From Campylobacter hominis ATCC BAA-381 (GTDB lineage Bacteria > Campylobacterota > Campylobacteria > Campylobacterales > Campylobacteraceae), in contig NC_009714.1 of the NCBI RefSeq assembly GCF_000017585.1, positions 372,001 to 436,000 of the forward strand: DNA of 64,000 nt, in the 5' to 3' direction. Every line of letters begins with the position of its first letter. Positions within the stretch are counted from its first letter, which is position 1. The notes under the pieces were generated by a model. The model ran no database searches and was not told the DNA's origin. It saw nothing but the letters and a program-made list of their open reading frames with translations. The position numbers and the translations under genes were made by a program. Positions 48,937-59,351 of the stretch are shown here, one piece after another.

Positions 48937-51601
48937 TTTAAACTAACATCGTTATAAAGCATGAATTCAACTGTTGTCGAATCAGGTTTTGGATTTGAAA
49001 ACTGTATAAAAATGGTATAGGTGCGATTTTGGACTTACATTTATATTTTTTTGAAGTGCTTTAAGGGGTTCTGTCAAGGCGCGTTTTTTTTTGCAATAAT
49101 CTAAAATAGCTAGATGTGATATTTTGTAGTAATAGTTATTGTTTTATTGCGATTTTTATGAATTTTAGACTTTGTCTTTCTAGCGTTACAGTACTGCTGA
49201 TAATAACAATATTGATAAAAAAAATAATAATAAAAATTGTATATAAGTTTTTAAAATTAATCATGATAGCATTGTAGCATTAATATTGTTTATTTATTTA
49301 GATTTAGCTGACATTTGTGCGGTTAAATTTATAAATGACCTGTTTAAATTTAAGCTTAGTTTACACATCTTCAATTTAAGTTTGTCTGCTACTATCAAAC
49401 CCGATTAATGCTATAAATTTTAAACATAAAGCCATCACTACTTTTGCTAGATAGTGTTTTTATAAACTCCAAATGCATAAGAGTAAGAAATTTTACTAAA
49501 ATGATGGCTGTTTTTAGTATTAGATGTTTAACTTAAAATTGTTAATTTGTATAAATTTTGATGTGAAATTGAAAATTTGAAGTTAGTTAAATTTAAGTGC
49601 AGTTATTTAACTATAATTTACACTGCTTACAGTTAAGTTTGAACGAACTGCTAAATTTAAGCTTAGTTTATATTGAGTGTAGTGACTTAGTTAAAAATGT
49701 CTATGTTTGGGCTTATAGATATTTTTTTCAAAGGTTTATGTGAGAAAAGAAGAGCTTGCAAATGAATTATAAAATAAGTGGAGACGAGTTGGAGTGCTTA
49801 AAGATTTTGTGCGTTGGAGTTGAAAATATAAATAACTTCAAAAATGTTGGATGGATTGTTGATGAAAATACCAAAAATTAAAATCTATGTAATTTTTTGG
49901 ATATTAACATACAAAATTTAGGAATAGTATTCAAAAGAAAAAACTTATAATGAGTGCAAAGAAATTTTATATACTGCACAAAAAGAAATCATAAAAAAAT
50001 ACAATTTATAAAAGATAAAAAATGACAGATCTAAAAAGGAGATTATTGTGAATTTTGACAAAGATTGGAAAAATTACACAATAAATGATGATGAATTGGA
50101 AATTTGGCCTTATGCTTTGCGAAATAACAGCAGTATTTATACTCTTTACTTAAAAATAATAATATAGACCTATATAAGGAAAATGACTGGTGTAAAATAA
50201 ATGAGATTGCTGAAAAAAGAATATTTGATAATAAGGACAAAACAGCAAATATTAGTAAAATGAATATGTAATTTATTTAGACGAATTAAAATGGATTTTA
50301 TTCAAAGTGGTAAAAAATTATCAAATTTTACAACACAAGACGTTAATATCTCAAACGATAAATAAAATTTAAAAATACTCTCATCTTAAAACCAAACTCC
50401 AAAACTTTATTTAGTTGACAAACAGTCTGGTACTTGCAATCAATAACTTAAAAATTCTATATCAAGAAACAGACTGTGATTATGGCAAAAATACGGCTCT
50501 GTTAATTCTTACCTTATAGAAAATCAAAAAGATAAAGATAAAAACTATTTAACACTTACCTATACCTCTTAATCTTACTTTTCTATTATTTATTTCTATC
50601 TTTACAATTTGGATTACTTTTGCATATGTTAGATTTGATAAAAGCTCTGTATTGTCAGATATTACTGTTGTTGTGTAAAGAAACGTCTTTCTTGATTTAC
50701 ATAGATAGATTGTGTATATGCTGTTATTGTCCTTATAAATATATTTTAATGGCACTCTCTTTGTGAAGTATATATGCCAAATCGCCATTTAACACTTGGG
50801 CTTTTGGATTGCAAATGACTATATTATCACTATTATCTATTGTTTTATATTATCTTTCGTTGCTACACTCATAATAGTCTTTGTTATAATTTGTGATTTA
50901 ACATTGACACCTTGATAACTGTTTGTTATTGTAAGACCGCAATTTACCTTATCTATAATTTGGATTAGCTTAACTTCCGATACATAGATAGTTAATAGTA
51001 AAATTGTAATTAATGGTGCACATATAAGATATTAGTTCTCTTTCAGATGTAAAAATAAACGCGTTAATTGCACACGCTACAAATCCGGCAATAGTCGCAG
51101 AAATGGTATATGCAATCCAACATCACGCAGACATACATTATATCAAAACAGATAAATAGCAAAATGATAGCAAAAGTAAATCTACTTCACACAATTCTAT
51201 AAACAATATTAATGATTTGGTTGTCTTTTAAATTTAACTTTATTAGAATTTCAAAAAAAATTTAATAAAAGGAAATAAATATAAAAAACTTATTATAGCA
51301 CTGCTCGCTTTGGCGATAAGTTTATTTGCACTTAATGTAAATAAAGAATGTGTTAAAGATTTGAAAAAAGCAGGTAAAGTTAAAAGATGAAATTAATAAA
51401 AAAGATACAGATAAAAAAAATCAAAAAAAAGACAACAATAAAAAATAAAAAAATAATCAAAGATGAAATTTAAATAATAACAGAGAATAATTATTTATTA
51501 TATAATTTTACTATGTTTAAATTATTTAAAGCGGTATTTATTATTTAAAAGAGATATAAAATTTATATTTTAAATTTTTTAGCGCTTGGTTTAGGAAAAT
51601 T
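48937..51601. other. Decayed region of gene fragments
   Basis: About 2.7 kb without a convincing intact gene. Two exact 19-base copies of TAAATTTAAGCTTAGTTTA lie at 49345-49363 and 49652-49670. Short plus-strand frames at 49760-49880 (MNYKISGDELECLKILC) and about 50048-50270 (MNFDKDWKNYTINDDELE, one frameshift) look like degraded relatives. Minus-strand pieces between 50550 and 51010 (VNCGLTITNSYQGVNVKSQI and SDNTELLSNLTYAKVIQIVK) look like eroded secreted or surface protein sequence. An open stretch NALIAHATNPAIVAEMVYAI lies near 51075-51135. No identity can be given for any of these. Confidence 0.5.
51283..51390 (+). pseudogene. Secreted small protein with lost start codon
   Basis: AAGGAAATAAATAT is followed by codons KKLIIALLALAISLFALNVN, a complete signal peptide, but the G of the expected ATG is missing. 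The frame stops after about 36 codons. One base shift there opens a Lys-rich tail (KKDTDKKNQKKDNNKK). The start of the mature part (LNVN) hints at a ComEA-like origin. A dead gene in the present sequence. Confidence 0.45.
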
Positions 51602-52252
51602 TCAATTAAAATTTTTAAATAAATTTAGCGCAAAGTCATCAAAAATTTTGCCTTTTAAGTGTGCTTTGCAAAATTCAACGATAAGTCCGTGATATAACGA
51701 AAATACTGAATTTTCATCACTTAAACCAGTTTTTGTATAAATTTTTTCAAAATCCAACGAACTTAAAAATTCTTTTGCTTCATCGTAGCTTTCAAACTCG
51801 TATCCAAGAATTCCTAAAATTTTTAAAGCGTAGTTATCTACGACCATTTCCGGACGCTCGCAAGCATAGCAAAGTATGCTATCCGCACTTTCAGCGCCTA
51901 CACCTTTTTGAGAAAGCAGCCATTCTCTGCATACAGAATCTTTAAAATTTTCAAAATCTCCAAAATCAGTTGCAATTGCGGTGCAAAGCATTTGCAAACG
52001 TTTTGCTTTCATATTGTAAAATCCGCTTGGTTTTATGAGTTCAGCAAGCTTTTCACGGGGCATGGCAGCAATTTTTTCTAAATTAATCGCATCGTAATTT
52101 TTTAAATTGCAAAGAGCAATTTCCACGTTTTGCCACTTTGTATTTTGCGTCAAAATAGCGCCTATCACAACTTCAAAAGTGCCGAAATTTGGCCACCATT
52201 GTGCATTTTTCACGCTCGCATTTTCATAAAGAGTAAAAAAAAGATCAGTCAT
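51602..52252 (-). CDS. magIII: 3-methyladenine DNA glycosylase, MagIII type
   Basis: 216 residues of the HhH-GPD endonuclease III superfamily. Helix-hairpin-helix LLSQKGVGAESADSILCYA (about 111-129) is followed by the catalytic Asp in VVDNYALKIL (about 136-145). The C-terminal four-Cys iron-sulfur motif of true endonuclease III is absent, which matches Helicobacter/Campylobacter MagIII enzymes that excise 3-methyladenine. FEVVIGAILTQNTKW (about 26-40) carries the substrate-side helix. The start overlaps the phosphoesterase gene by 8 bases. Confidence 0.85.
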   Translation of the reverse strand: MTDLFFTLYENASVKNAQWWPNFGTFEVVIGAILTQNTKWQNVEIALCNLKNYDAINLEKIAAMPREKLAELIKPSGFYNMKAKRLQMLCTAIATDFGDFENFKDSVCREWLLSQKGVGAESADSILCYACERPEMVVDNYALKILGILGYEFESYDEAKEFLSSLDFEKIYTKTGLSDENSVFSLYHGLIVEFCKAHLKGKIFDDFALNLFKNFN

Positions 52253-53036
52253 TGTAAGCCTCGTTTATGTATTCTTTATCGTCTATCAGGCGAATTTTAA
52301 AGCCGGAAACCGCCTTTCCTTCCAAAATTTCACAAACTACCATTTGAAAAATCGTTTTATAAGTTTTATTTACGTTAAAAGCTTGTTTGCGCCCTGTTAT
52401 AAAGCCGTTTATTGAAGCTTCGGCGTCCATTCCGATTACTCCTTCTCTAGCTCCTGTCAGTCCCACATCGCATGTAAAAATCGTGCCATCATTTATGTGT
52501 AAATCATCCGTGCCTACGTGTGTATGAGTGCCTAAAATAGCGGAAACTTTGCCTTTATTAGCCCAAAAAAAAGCCATTTTTTCACTTGTCATTTCCGCGT
52601 GAAAATCCACTAAAATATTCTCGCTTTCGCACTTTTTTATAGCTTCATCTATCTCATAAAAAGCATTTTTAGCTATATTTAAGCCGATTATTCCTTGCAT
52701 ATTTATTATGCTTAGATTTTTGTCGTCTTTTTTTAGATTTAAAACACCGCGCCCAGGTGCTTCGTAAAGATTATAAGGGCGAATTATCGGAAGTTCGTTC
52801 ATTAAAGAAATAATGTCTTTTTTGTCAAAGCTGTGATTACCGCCTGTGATTGCGTCTATGCCGCTTTCAAGTATTTCACCGGAATTTTTGGCGCTAAGCC
52901 CGAATCCGCCGCTTGCATTTTCGCAGTTTGCCACGATAAAATCAAGACCGAGTTTCTCTTTGTAAAATTTAACATTTTTTTTAAGTTCATCTCTTCCAGG
53001 AGAGCCTACTACATCGCCTATAAATCCTATTTTCAT
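52245..53036 (-). CDS. YmdB-like metallophosphoesterase (TIGR00282)
   Basis: 263 residues, normal. Metal-binding motifs in order: GDVVGSPG (about 6-13), NCENASGG (about 37-44), TGGNHSFD (about 64-71), DFHAEMTSE (about 144-152) and GTHTHVGTDD (about 169-178). These match the YmdB family, which hydrolyses 2',3'-cyclic nucleotides and affects global RNA regulation in Bacillus. The in vivo role in epsilonproteobacteria is not known. Overlaps magIII by 8 bases. Confidence 0.9.
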   Translation of the reverse strand: MKIGFIGDVVGSPGRDELKKNVKFYKEKLGLDFIVANCENASGGFGLSAKNSGEILESGIDAITGGNHSFDKKDIISLMNELPIIRPYNLYEAPGRGVLNLKKDDKNLSIINMQGIIGLNIAKNAFYEIDEAIKKCESENILVDFHAEMTSEKMAFFWANKGKVSAILGTHTHVGTDDLHINDGTIFTCDVGLTGAREGVIGMDAEASINGFITGRKQAFNVNKTYKTIFQMVVCEILEGKAVSGFKIRLIDDKEYINEAYND

Positions 53037-53102
53037 TTGTTTCCTTTTTTGTTAATATTTAAAAAATTTTATTATCAGTTCAATTAAGTATAAAAAATTT
53101 CA

Positions 53103-53921
53103 TTAATAAAAAATCTCTTTATATGCTAAATAAAATTGTTTTGCTGTCCGTCCACTGCGACTTGCTCGGAGCATTGCATATTTTTTTGCTTCATTATGTA
53201 AATTTTCGCGTCTTTTTTCAAAATTTTCACGTTCATTTTCATCCGAGTTTTTGATATCATTATAATTTAAATAATTGCTGAAATAATTATCCACGATTCG
53301 CAGATATTCTTCAAAATTTCCTTGGTAAAAACTAAGTTGTAAGCCGAATCTGTCGCTAAGCGAAATTCGTTCTTCAACAGCGTCTTTATAGTGGATTTCA
53401 TCGTTGGTAACTTCGATATTTTGGTTGTCTTTCATATATTCGCTTACGATGTGACGGCGATTTGAAGTCGCATACATCAGCACGTTTTTCGGCGCTTTTT
53501 GCATACTTCCGTCAAGCAGCGGTTTTAAATGTTTATAACTGTCATCTCCTTGCTCGAAACTTAAATCGTCGCAAAAAATGATGAAATAAAAAGGTTCTCG
53601 CCTGATTTCATCCAAAATATCAACCAAATTTTCCAAATCGTCCTTGCCTATTTCAATTACGCGAAGATTTCGTGAGAAAAATTTTGTAAAAACAGCTTTT
53701 GCAAGACTTGATTTGCCACATCCGCGTTCGCCCCATAGAAGTGCGTGATTTGCACCGTTTCCTAAGATAAAATTTTCCGTATTCTTTAAAAGTTCCTGCT
53801 TTTGAAATTTCAGTCCTACTAGTGCGTTAATATCCACAAAATCAATTTCATCTTTTTCGACAGCTCTTAAATTTTTGTTTTTCGCTCTAAAAACAGCAAC
53901 CCAATTTTTACTCCAGTCCAT
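53103..53921 (-). CDS. DUF815-family AAA ATPase
   Basis: 272 residues. The N-terminus leads to GLKFQKQELLKNTENF, then Walker A WGERGCGKSSLAKA (about 65-78), Walker B FYFIIFCDDLSF (about 114-125), sensor 1 VLMYATSNRRHIV (about 149-161) and a C-terminal ASRSGRTAKQF sensor-2-like helix. This is the DUF815 group of single AAA domains of unknown function. Overlaps the mfd stop by 14 bases and may be the last gene of the long minus-strand run. Confidence 0.87.
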   Translation of the reverse strand: MDWSKNWVAVFRAKNKNLRAVEKDEIDFVDINALVGLKFQKQELLKNTENFILGNGANHALLWGERGCGKSSLAKAVFTKFFSRNLRVIEIGKDDLENLVDILDEIRREPFYFIIFCDDLSFEQGDDSYKHLKPLLDGSMQKAPKNVLMYATSNRRHIVSEYMKDNQNIEVTNDEIHYKDAVEERISLSDRFGLQLSFYQGNFEEYLRIVDNYFSNYLNYNDIKNSDENERENFEKRRENLHNEAKKYAMLRASRSGRTAKQFYLAYKEIFY

Positions 53922-56868
53922 GTTTTTTATTTTCCTTTCGTAAATATATCAAAATTTCGGCTAAAACGTCATCATCGTCCTTGCTGCTTGATTTTAAACG
54001 CATTTTTTCGCCGTTTGCATATGTTATTAATATATTTTGTTCTGCAGAAGTAATTGATTTGATATTAAGACTGTTTGCCAAAATTTTAATAATCATCAAA
54101 TCAATAAATTGTTTTGTGTAAATATCGGCTTTACCGAATCTATCTTCAATTTCGCCGAAAATTTCATAAACCTGTGAAACGGTTTCGGCTTTGCTGAGTC
54201 TTCTGTAAAGATCGAGTCTCAATCGATCCTCTCGTATAAAATCGCTGTTTAAGAAAGCATTTACGGCAATTTTTAGCTCTACATCCTTATTTTGCGTTTT
54301 TTTATTCATCAGTTTATTTATTTCATCTTCAAGCATTTTAATATAAAGTGAATATCCGATTGCCTCTATATGCCCGCTTTGTGCTTCGCCGATTAAATTT
54401 CCACCGCCTCTTATTTCAAGATCGTGATAAGCAAGCACTGAACCGGAACCTAAAAACGAATTGCTTTCAAGCGCTATAAGACGCTTTATGGCATCTTCAT
54501 TAAGTGCTGTTTTATCTTCTACCATAAAATAGCAAAACCCTTGTTTTGCGCTTCTACCAACACGTCCGCGCAGTTGGTGAAGATCTGCAATGCCGAATTT
54601 ATTTGCATTTTCTACAATAATTGTATTTACGTTTGGCATATGAATTCCGCTTTCTACGATACTTGTGCATAGTAAAATTTCATATTCACCTGCTTCAAAT
54701 TTCAAAATTTCATTTTCTGTAGTTTTTGCGTCAATTTGTGAGTGAAGTATCAAAATTTTAAGATTCGGTACGATTTTTTGTAAATTTTTTCTGCAAGTTT
54801 CAATTGTAGCGATATGATTATGCACGAAAAATACTTGTCCGCCACGGCGAATTTCACGCATAATCGCTTCTTTAATGATTTTTTCATCCCGCTCTTTTAC
54901 GAATGTTCTTACATCAAGTCTATCAAGCGGCGGCGTCGAAAGAACGCTGTAGCTTTTTAAAGAGCTTAAAGCCATATTGAGCGAGCGCGGAATTGGAGTA
55001 GCACTCATACTTAAAACGTGTGAAGCGGCGGATTTTGATTTGAGTTTTTCTTTTTGTTTTACACCGAATTTATGCTCTTCGTCAATTATAATAAGCCCAA
55101 GATTTGCGACTTCCATGTTTAAAAGCGCGTGAGTTCCTATGATTACGATAGGAATTTTGTCTTTTATTTTTTTTGAAATTTCAGCTTTTTCTTTGGCGCC
55201 TGTAAATCTGTCAAGGCGAAAAACCTGAATTTTAAAAGGAGTAAGTCTTTCTTTTAATGTGGCGTAGTGTTGAGCGCTAAGAAGTGTCGTAGGCACGAAA
55301 AACAGCGCGGAATAGCCGCTTTTGATACATGCAAAAATTGCATTCATCGCAACTTCCGTTTTTCCGAAACCTACATCGCCGCTAATCAGTCTATCCATAA
55401 CTTTGCCGCTTTTCAGATCTGTAAATATCGCATTTACTGCATTTTGTTGATCTTTTGTGTATTCAAATCCTGCGCTGCTTAAAAATTTTGCGTATTCAGG
55501 TGTATTATTTTCTATTACTATACCGCGCACAAGTTCTCTGGCTGCTGCTGTTTGAATGATTTTTGAAGCGATTGCAAAAAGTTTTTCACGCACTTTTTCT
55601 TTGATCTTTGCAAAACCGGTTTTACCGAGTTTGTCAAGCGTAGCCACGCCGCTTGCGATGTAGCGATCGATTAAGTTCAAATTTTGCACAGGAAGCAGTA
55701 ATTTATCGCCGCCGAAATATTCCAAAACCACAAATTCACTTTTTGAGCCAAGAACTTCTATAAGTTCAAGACCTGCAAATTTCGCAACGCCGTAGTTTTC
55801 ATGTACTACGAAATCGCCTATTTGAAGCTCATCAACAGCAAGTGAGCTTTTTCTGACTCTTTTTTTTGCTTTAAATTTATTAAGAGATATAATTATTTCG
55901 TCATTTGAGATAAGATTTACGACTAAGTCTTCACGTAAAATTTTGATATTTGGCGAAATTGAAATGTTCAATTCGTCTATAAGAGCGGAATTTCGCGCTA
56001 TAAGCGTGATTTGTGCGTCTTTATGAAATTCAAAAAACTCCGCACTTGGTGTTATAACCAAATCTTTGAACTTTTTCGGTTCAGGTAAAATTTCAGCCTG
56101 ATTTAAAAAATCCAAATTTCGCTCGCTAAAAATTTCGTTTGTGTCGAGTTTGTTTAAACAGATGAAGCTGAAATTTTGCAAATAGTCAATAAATCCGTCA
56201 ATAAACCAAAAGCCGAGACTGGAAAGATCTTTTATAAGCGCGTCCGAATCGAAATTTGCGATTTTTTCATTTGTGTTTTCAAACTCATCTTTGCTTAAAT
56301 TTGCTAAAAACGGCGCTATTTCTATTGATTCTATTTCTGTCGGTTCACTTTTTTGCGTGCTTTCGTCAAAAAATCTTATACTTTCGATTTCATCGTCATT
56401 TAATAAAATTCTAATCGGTTTTTCATAATTCAGCGCGAAAATATCAATAATTTCACCGCGAAAACTGACTTCGCCTTTACTTTGAACGATATCGTTTGTC
56501 AAATACCCGATTCTTAAAATTTCATCTTTAAAGTTTGAAATTTCAAGTTTGTCCGCAAATTTTAGATTTAAAAATTTAAGTTGTGATTTTGCCGGAAGTT
56601 TATTTAAAATAGTTCTAATCGGTGAAATAATGATTTTTTTATTTTTACATTTATAAAATGCCGAAAGTACGGTGCTTATTGAAATCAATTCGTCATAATA
56701 ACTTCTTAAATCTTCACCGTGTAATGCCCTGAAATCAGGTAAGACAAATGTTTCAAAACCTATAAATTTCAGCACTTGATCTGAAATTTGAGCCTCTTTA
56801 TCGTTTTCCGTAATTAAAATTTCTTTTGAGTTTTTAGAAAAATATTCGTAAATTTTTGACTGTATCAT
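53908..56868 (-). CDS. mfd: Transcription-repair coupling factor Mfd
   Basis: 986 residues with the start at 56868 (MIQSKIYEYF). I prefer this over an ATG at 56952 because it gives an ATGA overlap with the M23 gene and matches the short N-terminus of campylobacter Mfd. N-terminal UvrB-like part, then the RNA-polymerase-interacting domain (SLAVDELQIGDFVVHENYG and DKLLLPVQNLNLIDRYI), the SF2 motor with Walker A SGDVGFGKTE and DEEHKFG, QLRGRVGRS (motif VI), and the TRCF C-terminal domain. It removes stalled RNA polymerase and recruits UvrA. Shorter than E. coli Mfd (1148), as usual in this group. Confidence 0.95.
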   Translation of the reverse strand: MIQSKIYEYFSKNSKEILITENDKEAQISDQVLKFIGFETFVLPDFRALHGEDLRSYYDELISISTVLSAFYKCKNKKIIISPIRTILNKLPAKSQLKFLNLKFADKLEISNFKDEILRIGYLTNDIVQSKGEVSFRGEIIDIFALNYEKPIRILLNDDEIESIRFFDESTQKSEPTEIESIEIAPFLANLSKDEFENTNEKIANFDSDALIKDLSSLGFWFIDGFIDYLQNFSFICLNKLDTNEIFSERNLDFLNQAEILPEPKKFKDLVITPSAEFFEFHKDAQITLIARNSALIDELNISISPNIKILREDLVVNLISNDEIIISLNKFKAKKRVRKSSLAVDELQIGDFVVHENYGVAKFAGLELIEVLGSKSEFVVLEYFGGDKLLLPVQNLNLIDRYIASGVATLDKLGKTGFAKIKEKVREKLFAIASKIIQTAAARELVRGIVIENNTPEYAKFLSSAGFEYTKDQQNAVNAIFTDLKSGKVMDRLISGDVGFGKTEVAMNAIFACIKSGYSALFFVPTTLLSAQHYATLKERLTPFKIQVFRLDRFTGAKEKAEISKKIKDKIPIVIIGTHALLNMEVANLGLIIIDEEHKFGVKQKEKLKSKSAASHVLSMSATPIPRSLNMALSSLKSYSVLSTPPLDRLDVRTFVKERDEKIIKEAIMREIRRGGQVFFVHNHIATIETCRKNLQKIVPNLKILILHSQIDAKTTENEILKFEAGEYEILLCTSIVESGIHMPNVNTIIVENANKFGIADLHQLRGRVGRSAKQGFCYFMVEDKTALNEDAIKRLIALESNSFLGSGSVLAYHDLEIRGGGNLIGEAQSGHIEAIGYSLYIKMLEDEINKLMNKKTQNKDVELKIAVNAFLNSDFIREDRLRLDLYRRLSKAETVSQVYEIFGEIEDRFGKADIYTKQFIDLMIIKILANSLNIKSITSAEQNILITYANGEKMRLKSSSKDDDDVLAEILIYLRKENKKHGLE

Positions 56869-57683
56869 TTTGCAGAAAGTGCGGCAGCAATGCTCTGCCA
56901 CGGAATTCTCCTTTCGTTTTGAAAAATATTCGAAAAATTTTTGGTGTTCCAAATTAAAAAGTTGTAAGGATTTAAATTGCGTTCCAAAAACAGCACTTCA
57001 TAATGCAAATGCGGTCCCGTGCTAAGCCCTGTATTACCGCTATATGCGATTAAATCGCCTTTTCGCACAAATTGTCCAAGTGCGACTATAGGCTGATTAT
57101 AAAGATGAGCATATTTTGTTTTAAATCCAAAATTATGTGTGATAATTACCAAAAAGCCGTATCCTGTACCGGAATCGTCGCTGTATTCCACAAATCCGTC
57201 CGCTGTGGCGAATACAGGCGTGCCAAGTTTTGCGCGCAAATCGATTCCCAAATGCTCTTTATAACTGCCAAAAACAGGATGTAATCTATTTCCAAATTCG
57301 CTTGTAACTCCTTTAAAATCAAGCGGCATGCCGTTTGGAATGAAGCGCAAAAAATCTTTTTGGATGTTGCTGTCGACTTTTATTTTTTCGGTTTTTTTTT
57401 CTACCTTCAACTCATTTTTGGCTTGATTCAAACTTGCGCTTACTTGCAGGCTTGCAAATTTATCATTTGTATTTTCCAGCTCTTTCGAGATATTTTTATT
57501 ATTTGTAAGAAGATTTGCATTTTGTGCGATTAGTGCGGAATTCTGTTCGTAAAGACTGCGTGCGAGAATTTTTAAATCGTCATTTTGAGTGTATAATTTA
57601 AAAACCGCAAATATCAAAACCGAAATCAGCGCAATAATGGAAAAAATTAAAATTTTAGCTTGAAAATTCATCTTTAAAACCAT
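56865..57683 (-). CDS. M23 peptidoglycan endopeptidase with membrane anchor
   Basis: 272 residues (268 if starting at MNFQAK). One N-terminal membrane helix (about 9-29), a coiled-coil stretch (about 33-70), and a LytM domain with zinc motifs HLGIDLRAKLGTPVFA (H and D about 143-147) and GPHLHYEV (about 222-229); a middle His is in YAHLYNQ. It trims peptide crosslinks in the periplasm. In campylobacters and helicobacters the gene at this locus is a Csd1-like helical-shape peptidase. The bactofilin gene usually beside it is absent here. Overlaps folC by 29 bases and mfd by 4. Confidence 0.88.
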   Translation of the reverse strand: MVLKMNFQAKILIFSIIALISVLIFAVFKLYTQNDDLKILARSLYEQNSALIAQNANLLTNNKNISKELENTNDKFASLQVSASLNQAKNELKVEKKTEKIKVDSNIQKDFLRFIPNGMPLDFKGVTSEFGNRLHPVFGSYKEHLGIDLRAKLGTPVFATADGFVEYSDDSGTGYGFLVIITHNFGFKTKYAHLYNQPIVALGQFVRKGDLIAYSGNTGLSTGPHLHYEVLFLERNLNPYNFLIWNTKNFSNIFQNERRIPWQSIAAALSAK

Positions 57684-58830
57684 AAAATTTTAAGAAATTT
57701 TCTACCAGCATAAATGAACCGAAAACCAAGTAAATTTCGTTGTTTTCAAGCTTTTTAAACTTATTGAAATTTATGTTTTGTGCATGTAAAATATCTTCAA
57801 TTTTTTTGCCTATCAGCTCTCTATTTTCGCTTTTGTATTCAAAAATTTCAACTTTTTTAATTATAGGCTTTAAAATTTTAAAGATGGAAGCCGCGTCTTT
57901 GTCCAAAAAAGCATTATAAATAAGCGTTATTTTTTGTCCTGCAAAATGGTCTGCGATCTGTTTTGCGGCAAGTTCGTTGTGTCCGACATCTATAAAGATA
58001 TTTGGCGCTATCTGTTCCATTCTGCCGTGTATTTTTAAACTTCCGATAGTTTTAAGATTGGGTTCTACGCCCCAAAATTTCGCACCCGCAAATGCAAGAG
58101 ATAGATTTGAAATTTGAAATTTTGCAAGATTTTGTTTTTTGATATATTTTGAAATTTCAGCCTTTTCATTGCCGGTTAAAATTTCAGCCGGAAATTTTAA
58201 CTTTGCATTCTTGTTTTCGGCAATCTCTTTTGCGATTTTTACTGAAATTTCATTCATTTCATCGTTTAAAATCGCATTTTGTGCCATTTTTATAAATTTA
58301 GTATGCGAGATTTTTTCGATACTGTCGCCTAAAATCGCCATATGATCAAGTCCTACCGGCGTAAAAAGATTTAGTTTTTTATGAAATTCGCTGGTAGCGT
58401 CAAACTCTCCGCCCATTCCTGCTTCAATTACGCAATAATCGCACTTTAAAAACAAAATCCACATTAAAAGCGTGGCATATTCAAAATATGAAAGAGAATT
58501 TGAAATTTCTTCGCCTAAAATTTCTTGCAAAATTTCGTGCGATTGTTGCAGTTTTTCATCGCTTACATCTTCGCCGTTTAGCCAGAAACGTTCATTGAAA
58601 CTGAAAATATGAGGGCTTGTGTAATGTCCGACGTCGGCGCCTTTTTGCATAAGCATTTGAGCTAGAAATCTTCCGGTGCTTCCTTTGCCGTTTGTGCCTA
58701 TGATTTGCGTTACATTTTTAAGAGGCGGGATTTTATTTTTTAAAAAATTAAAAATACGTGGAAAGCGCTCAAAGTCAATCTTTTTGTAAAACATCGGCTT
58801 TGAGTTTATGTAACTTAAAAAGTCAATCAA
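57655..58830 (-). CDS. folC: Folylpolyglutamate/dihydrofolate synthase
   Basis: 391 residues, Mur-ligase family. P-loop IIGTNGKGSTGRFLAQML (about 43-60), the family SPHIFSFNERFWLNGEDV (about 77-94) substrate loop, EAGMGGEFDATSEF (about 137-150) and HGRMEQ (about 270-275) are all visible. It adds glutamates to folates and, if bifunctional as is usual, makes dihydrofolate. It overlaps the lptE-like gene by 4 bases (ATGA) and the M23 gene by 29. Confidence 0.93.
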   Translation of the reverse strand: MIDFLSYINSKPMFYKKIDFERFPRIFNFLKNKIPPLKNVTQIIGTNGKGSTGRFLAQMLMQKGADVGHYTSPHIFSFNERFWLNGEDVSDEKLQQSHEILQEILGEEISNSLSYFEYATLLMWILFLKCDYCVIEAGMGGEFDATSEFHKKLNLFTPVGLDHMAILGDSIEKISHTKFIKMAQNAILNDEMNEISVKIAKEIAENKNAKLKFPAEILTGNEKAEISKYIKKQNLAKFQISNLSLAFAGAKFWGVEPNLKTIGSLKIHGRMEQIAPNIFIDVGHNELAAKQIADHFAGQKITLIYNAFLDKDAASIFKILKPIIKKVEIFEYKSENRELIGKKIEDILHAQNINFNKFKKLENNEIYLVFGSFMLVENFLKFYGFKDEFSS

Positions 58831-59351
58831 TTTTTAAGCCCTCTAACGGCAAGCGCTGAGATAAACTCATCAAATGCTTGTTTAGAGGCATTTTCAATAG
58901 CGTTATATCTATCCTTGTCACTTATTACACTGTTTGCGTCTCGGGCATTTTTGACAAGTTTGCTTACTCTAAAGTCATAATCTCCAACAGTATCGGTGCT
59001 GAAAATTTCACCGTCAGACAGTTTTGTTTTGAAATTTAATCTTAAATTCGCGCGGTAGCTTGTTACGTAACCGAATTGATCGTAAGTTAATTCTGTAAAT
59101 CTTAAAGATTTTATATTGACAATAATATAACTATCAGCCGCTTTTTTATCGCTAAATTCGCGTCCAAGACGTTCGACAATGCCTTTTTTTACAGCGTCTT
59201 TTATAGCAACCGTATTTTGCGGATCGGTTTTACTCATCAATACGTCCACATAAATATTTTGCGGCAAAACATTGTGCGTGATTTTTGAAATGGGTCTGTA
59301 TCCGCAGCCAAGCACGAAAAATAGGATAAATAAAGCTAATATTTTTCTCAT
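58827..59351 (-). CDS. lptE: LptE-like outer-membrane lipoprotein
   Basis: 174 residues. Lipoprotein signal [20 protein letters not shown], with the Cys at about 16 followed by the GYRP seen in many LptE proteins. The mature part has the alternating strand/helix pattern and [21 protein letters not shown]-type strands. LptE plugs the LptD barrel and helps insert LPS into the outer membrane. Assignment rests on the lipobox, the fold pattern and the leuS-lptE-folC order known in Campylobacter. ATGA overlaps on both sides. Confidence 0.82.
   Translation of the reverse strand: MRKILALFILFFVLGCGYRPISKITHNVLPQNIYVDVLMSKTDPQNTVAIKDAVKKGIVERLGREFSDKKAADSYIIVNIKSLRFTELTYDQFGYVTSYRANLRLNFKTKLSDGEIFSTDTVGDYDFRVSKLVKNARDANSVISDKDRYNAIENASKQAFDEFISALAVRGLKN

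Noticed and set aside
50043-50240. 65-codon minus-strand frame
   Set aside because: Opposite strand has a strong ribosome site and a related fragment; this frame looks like its shadow.
50549-50788. 79-codon minus-strand frame as an intact gene
   Set aside because: Flanking frames continue the same eroded sequence with stops and frame changes; no ribosome site at its ATG.
56869-56952. Upstream ATG adding 28 residues to Mfd
   Set aside because: The extra segment only reuses the end of the M23 gene; the start at 56868 gives an ATGA overlap and the family N-terminus.
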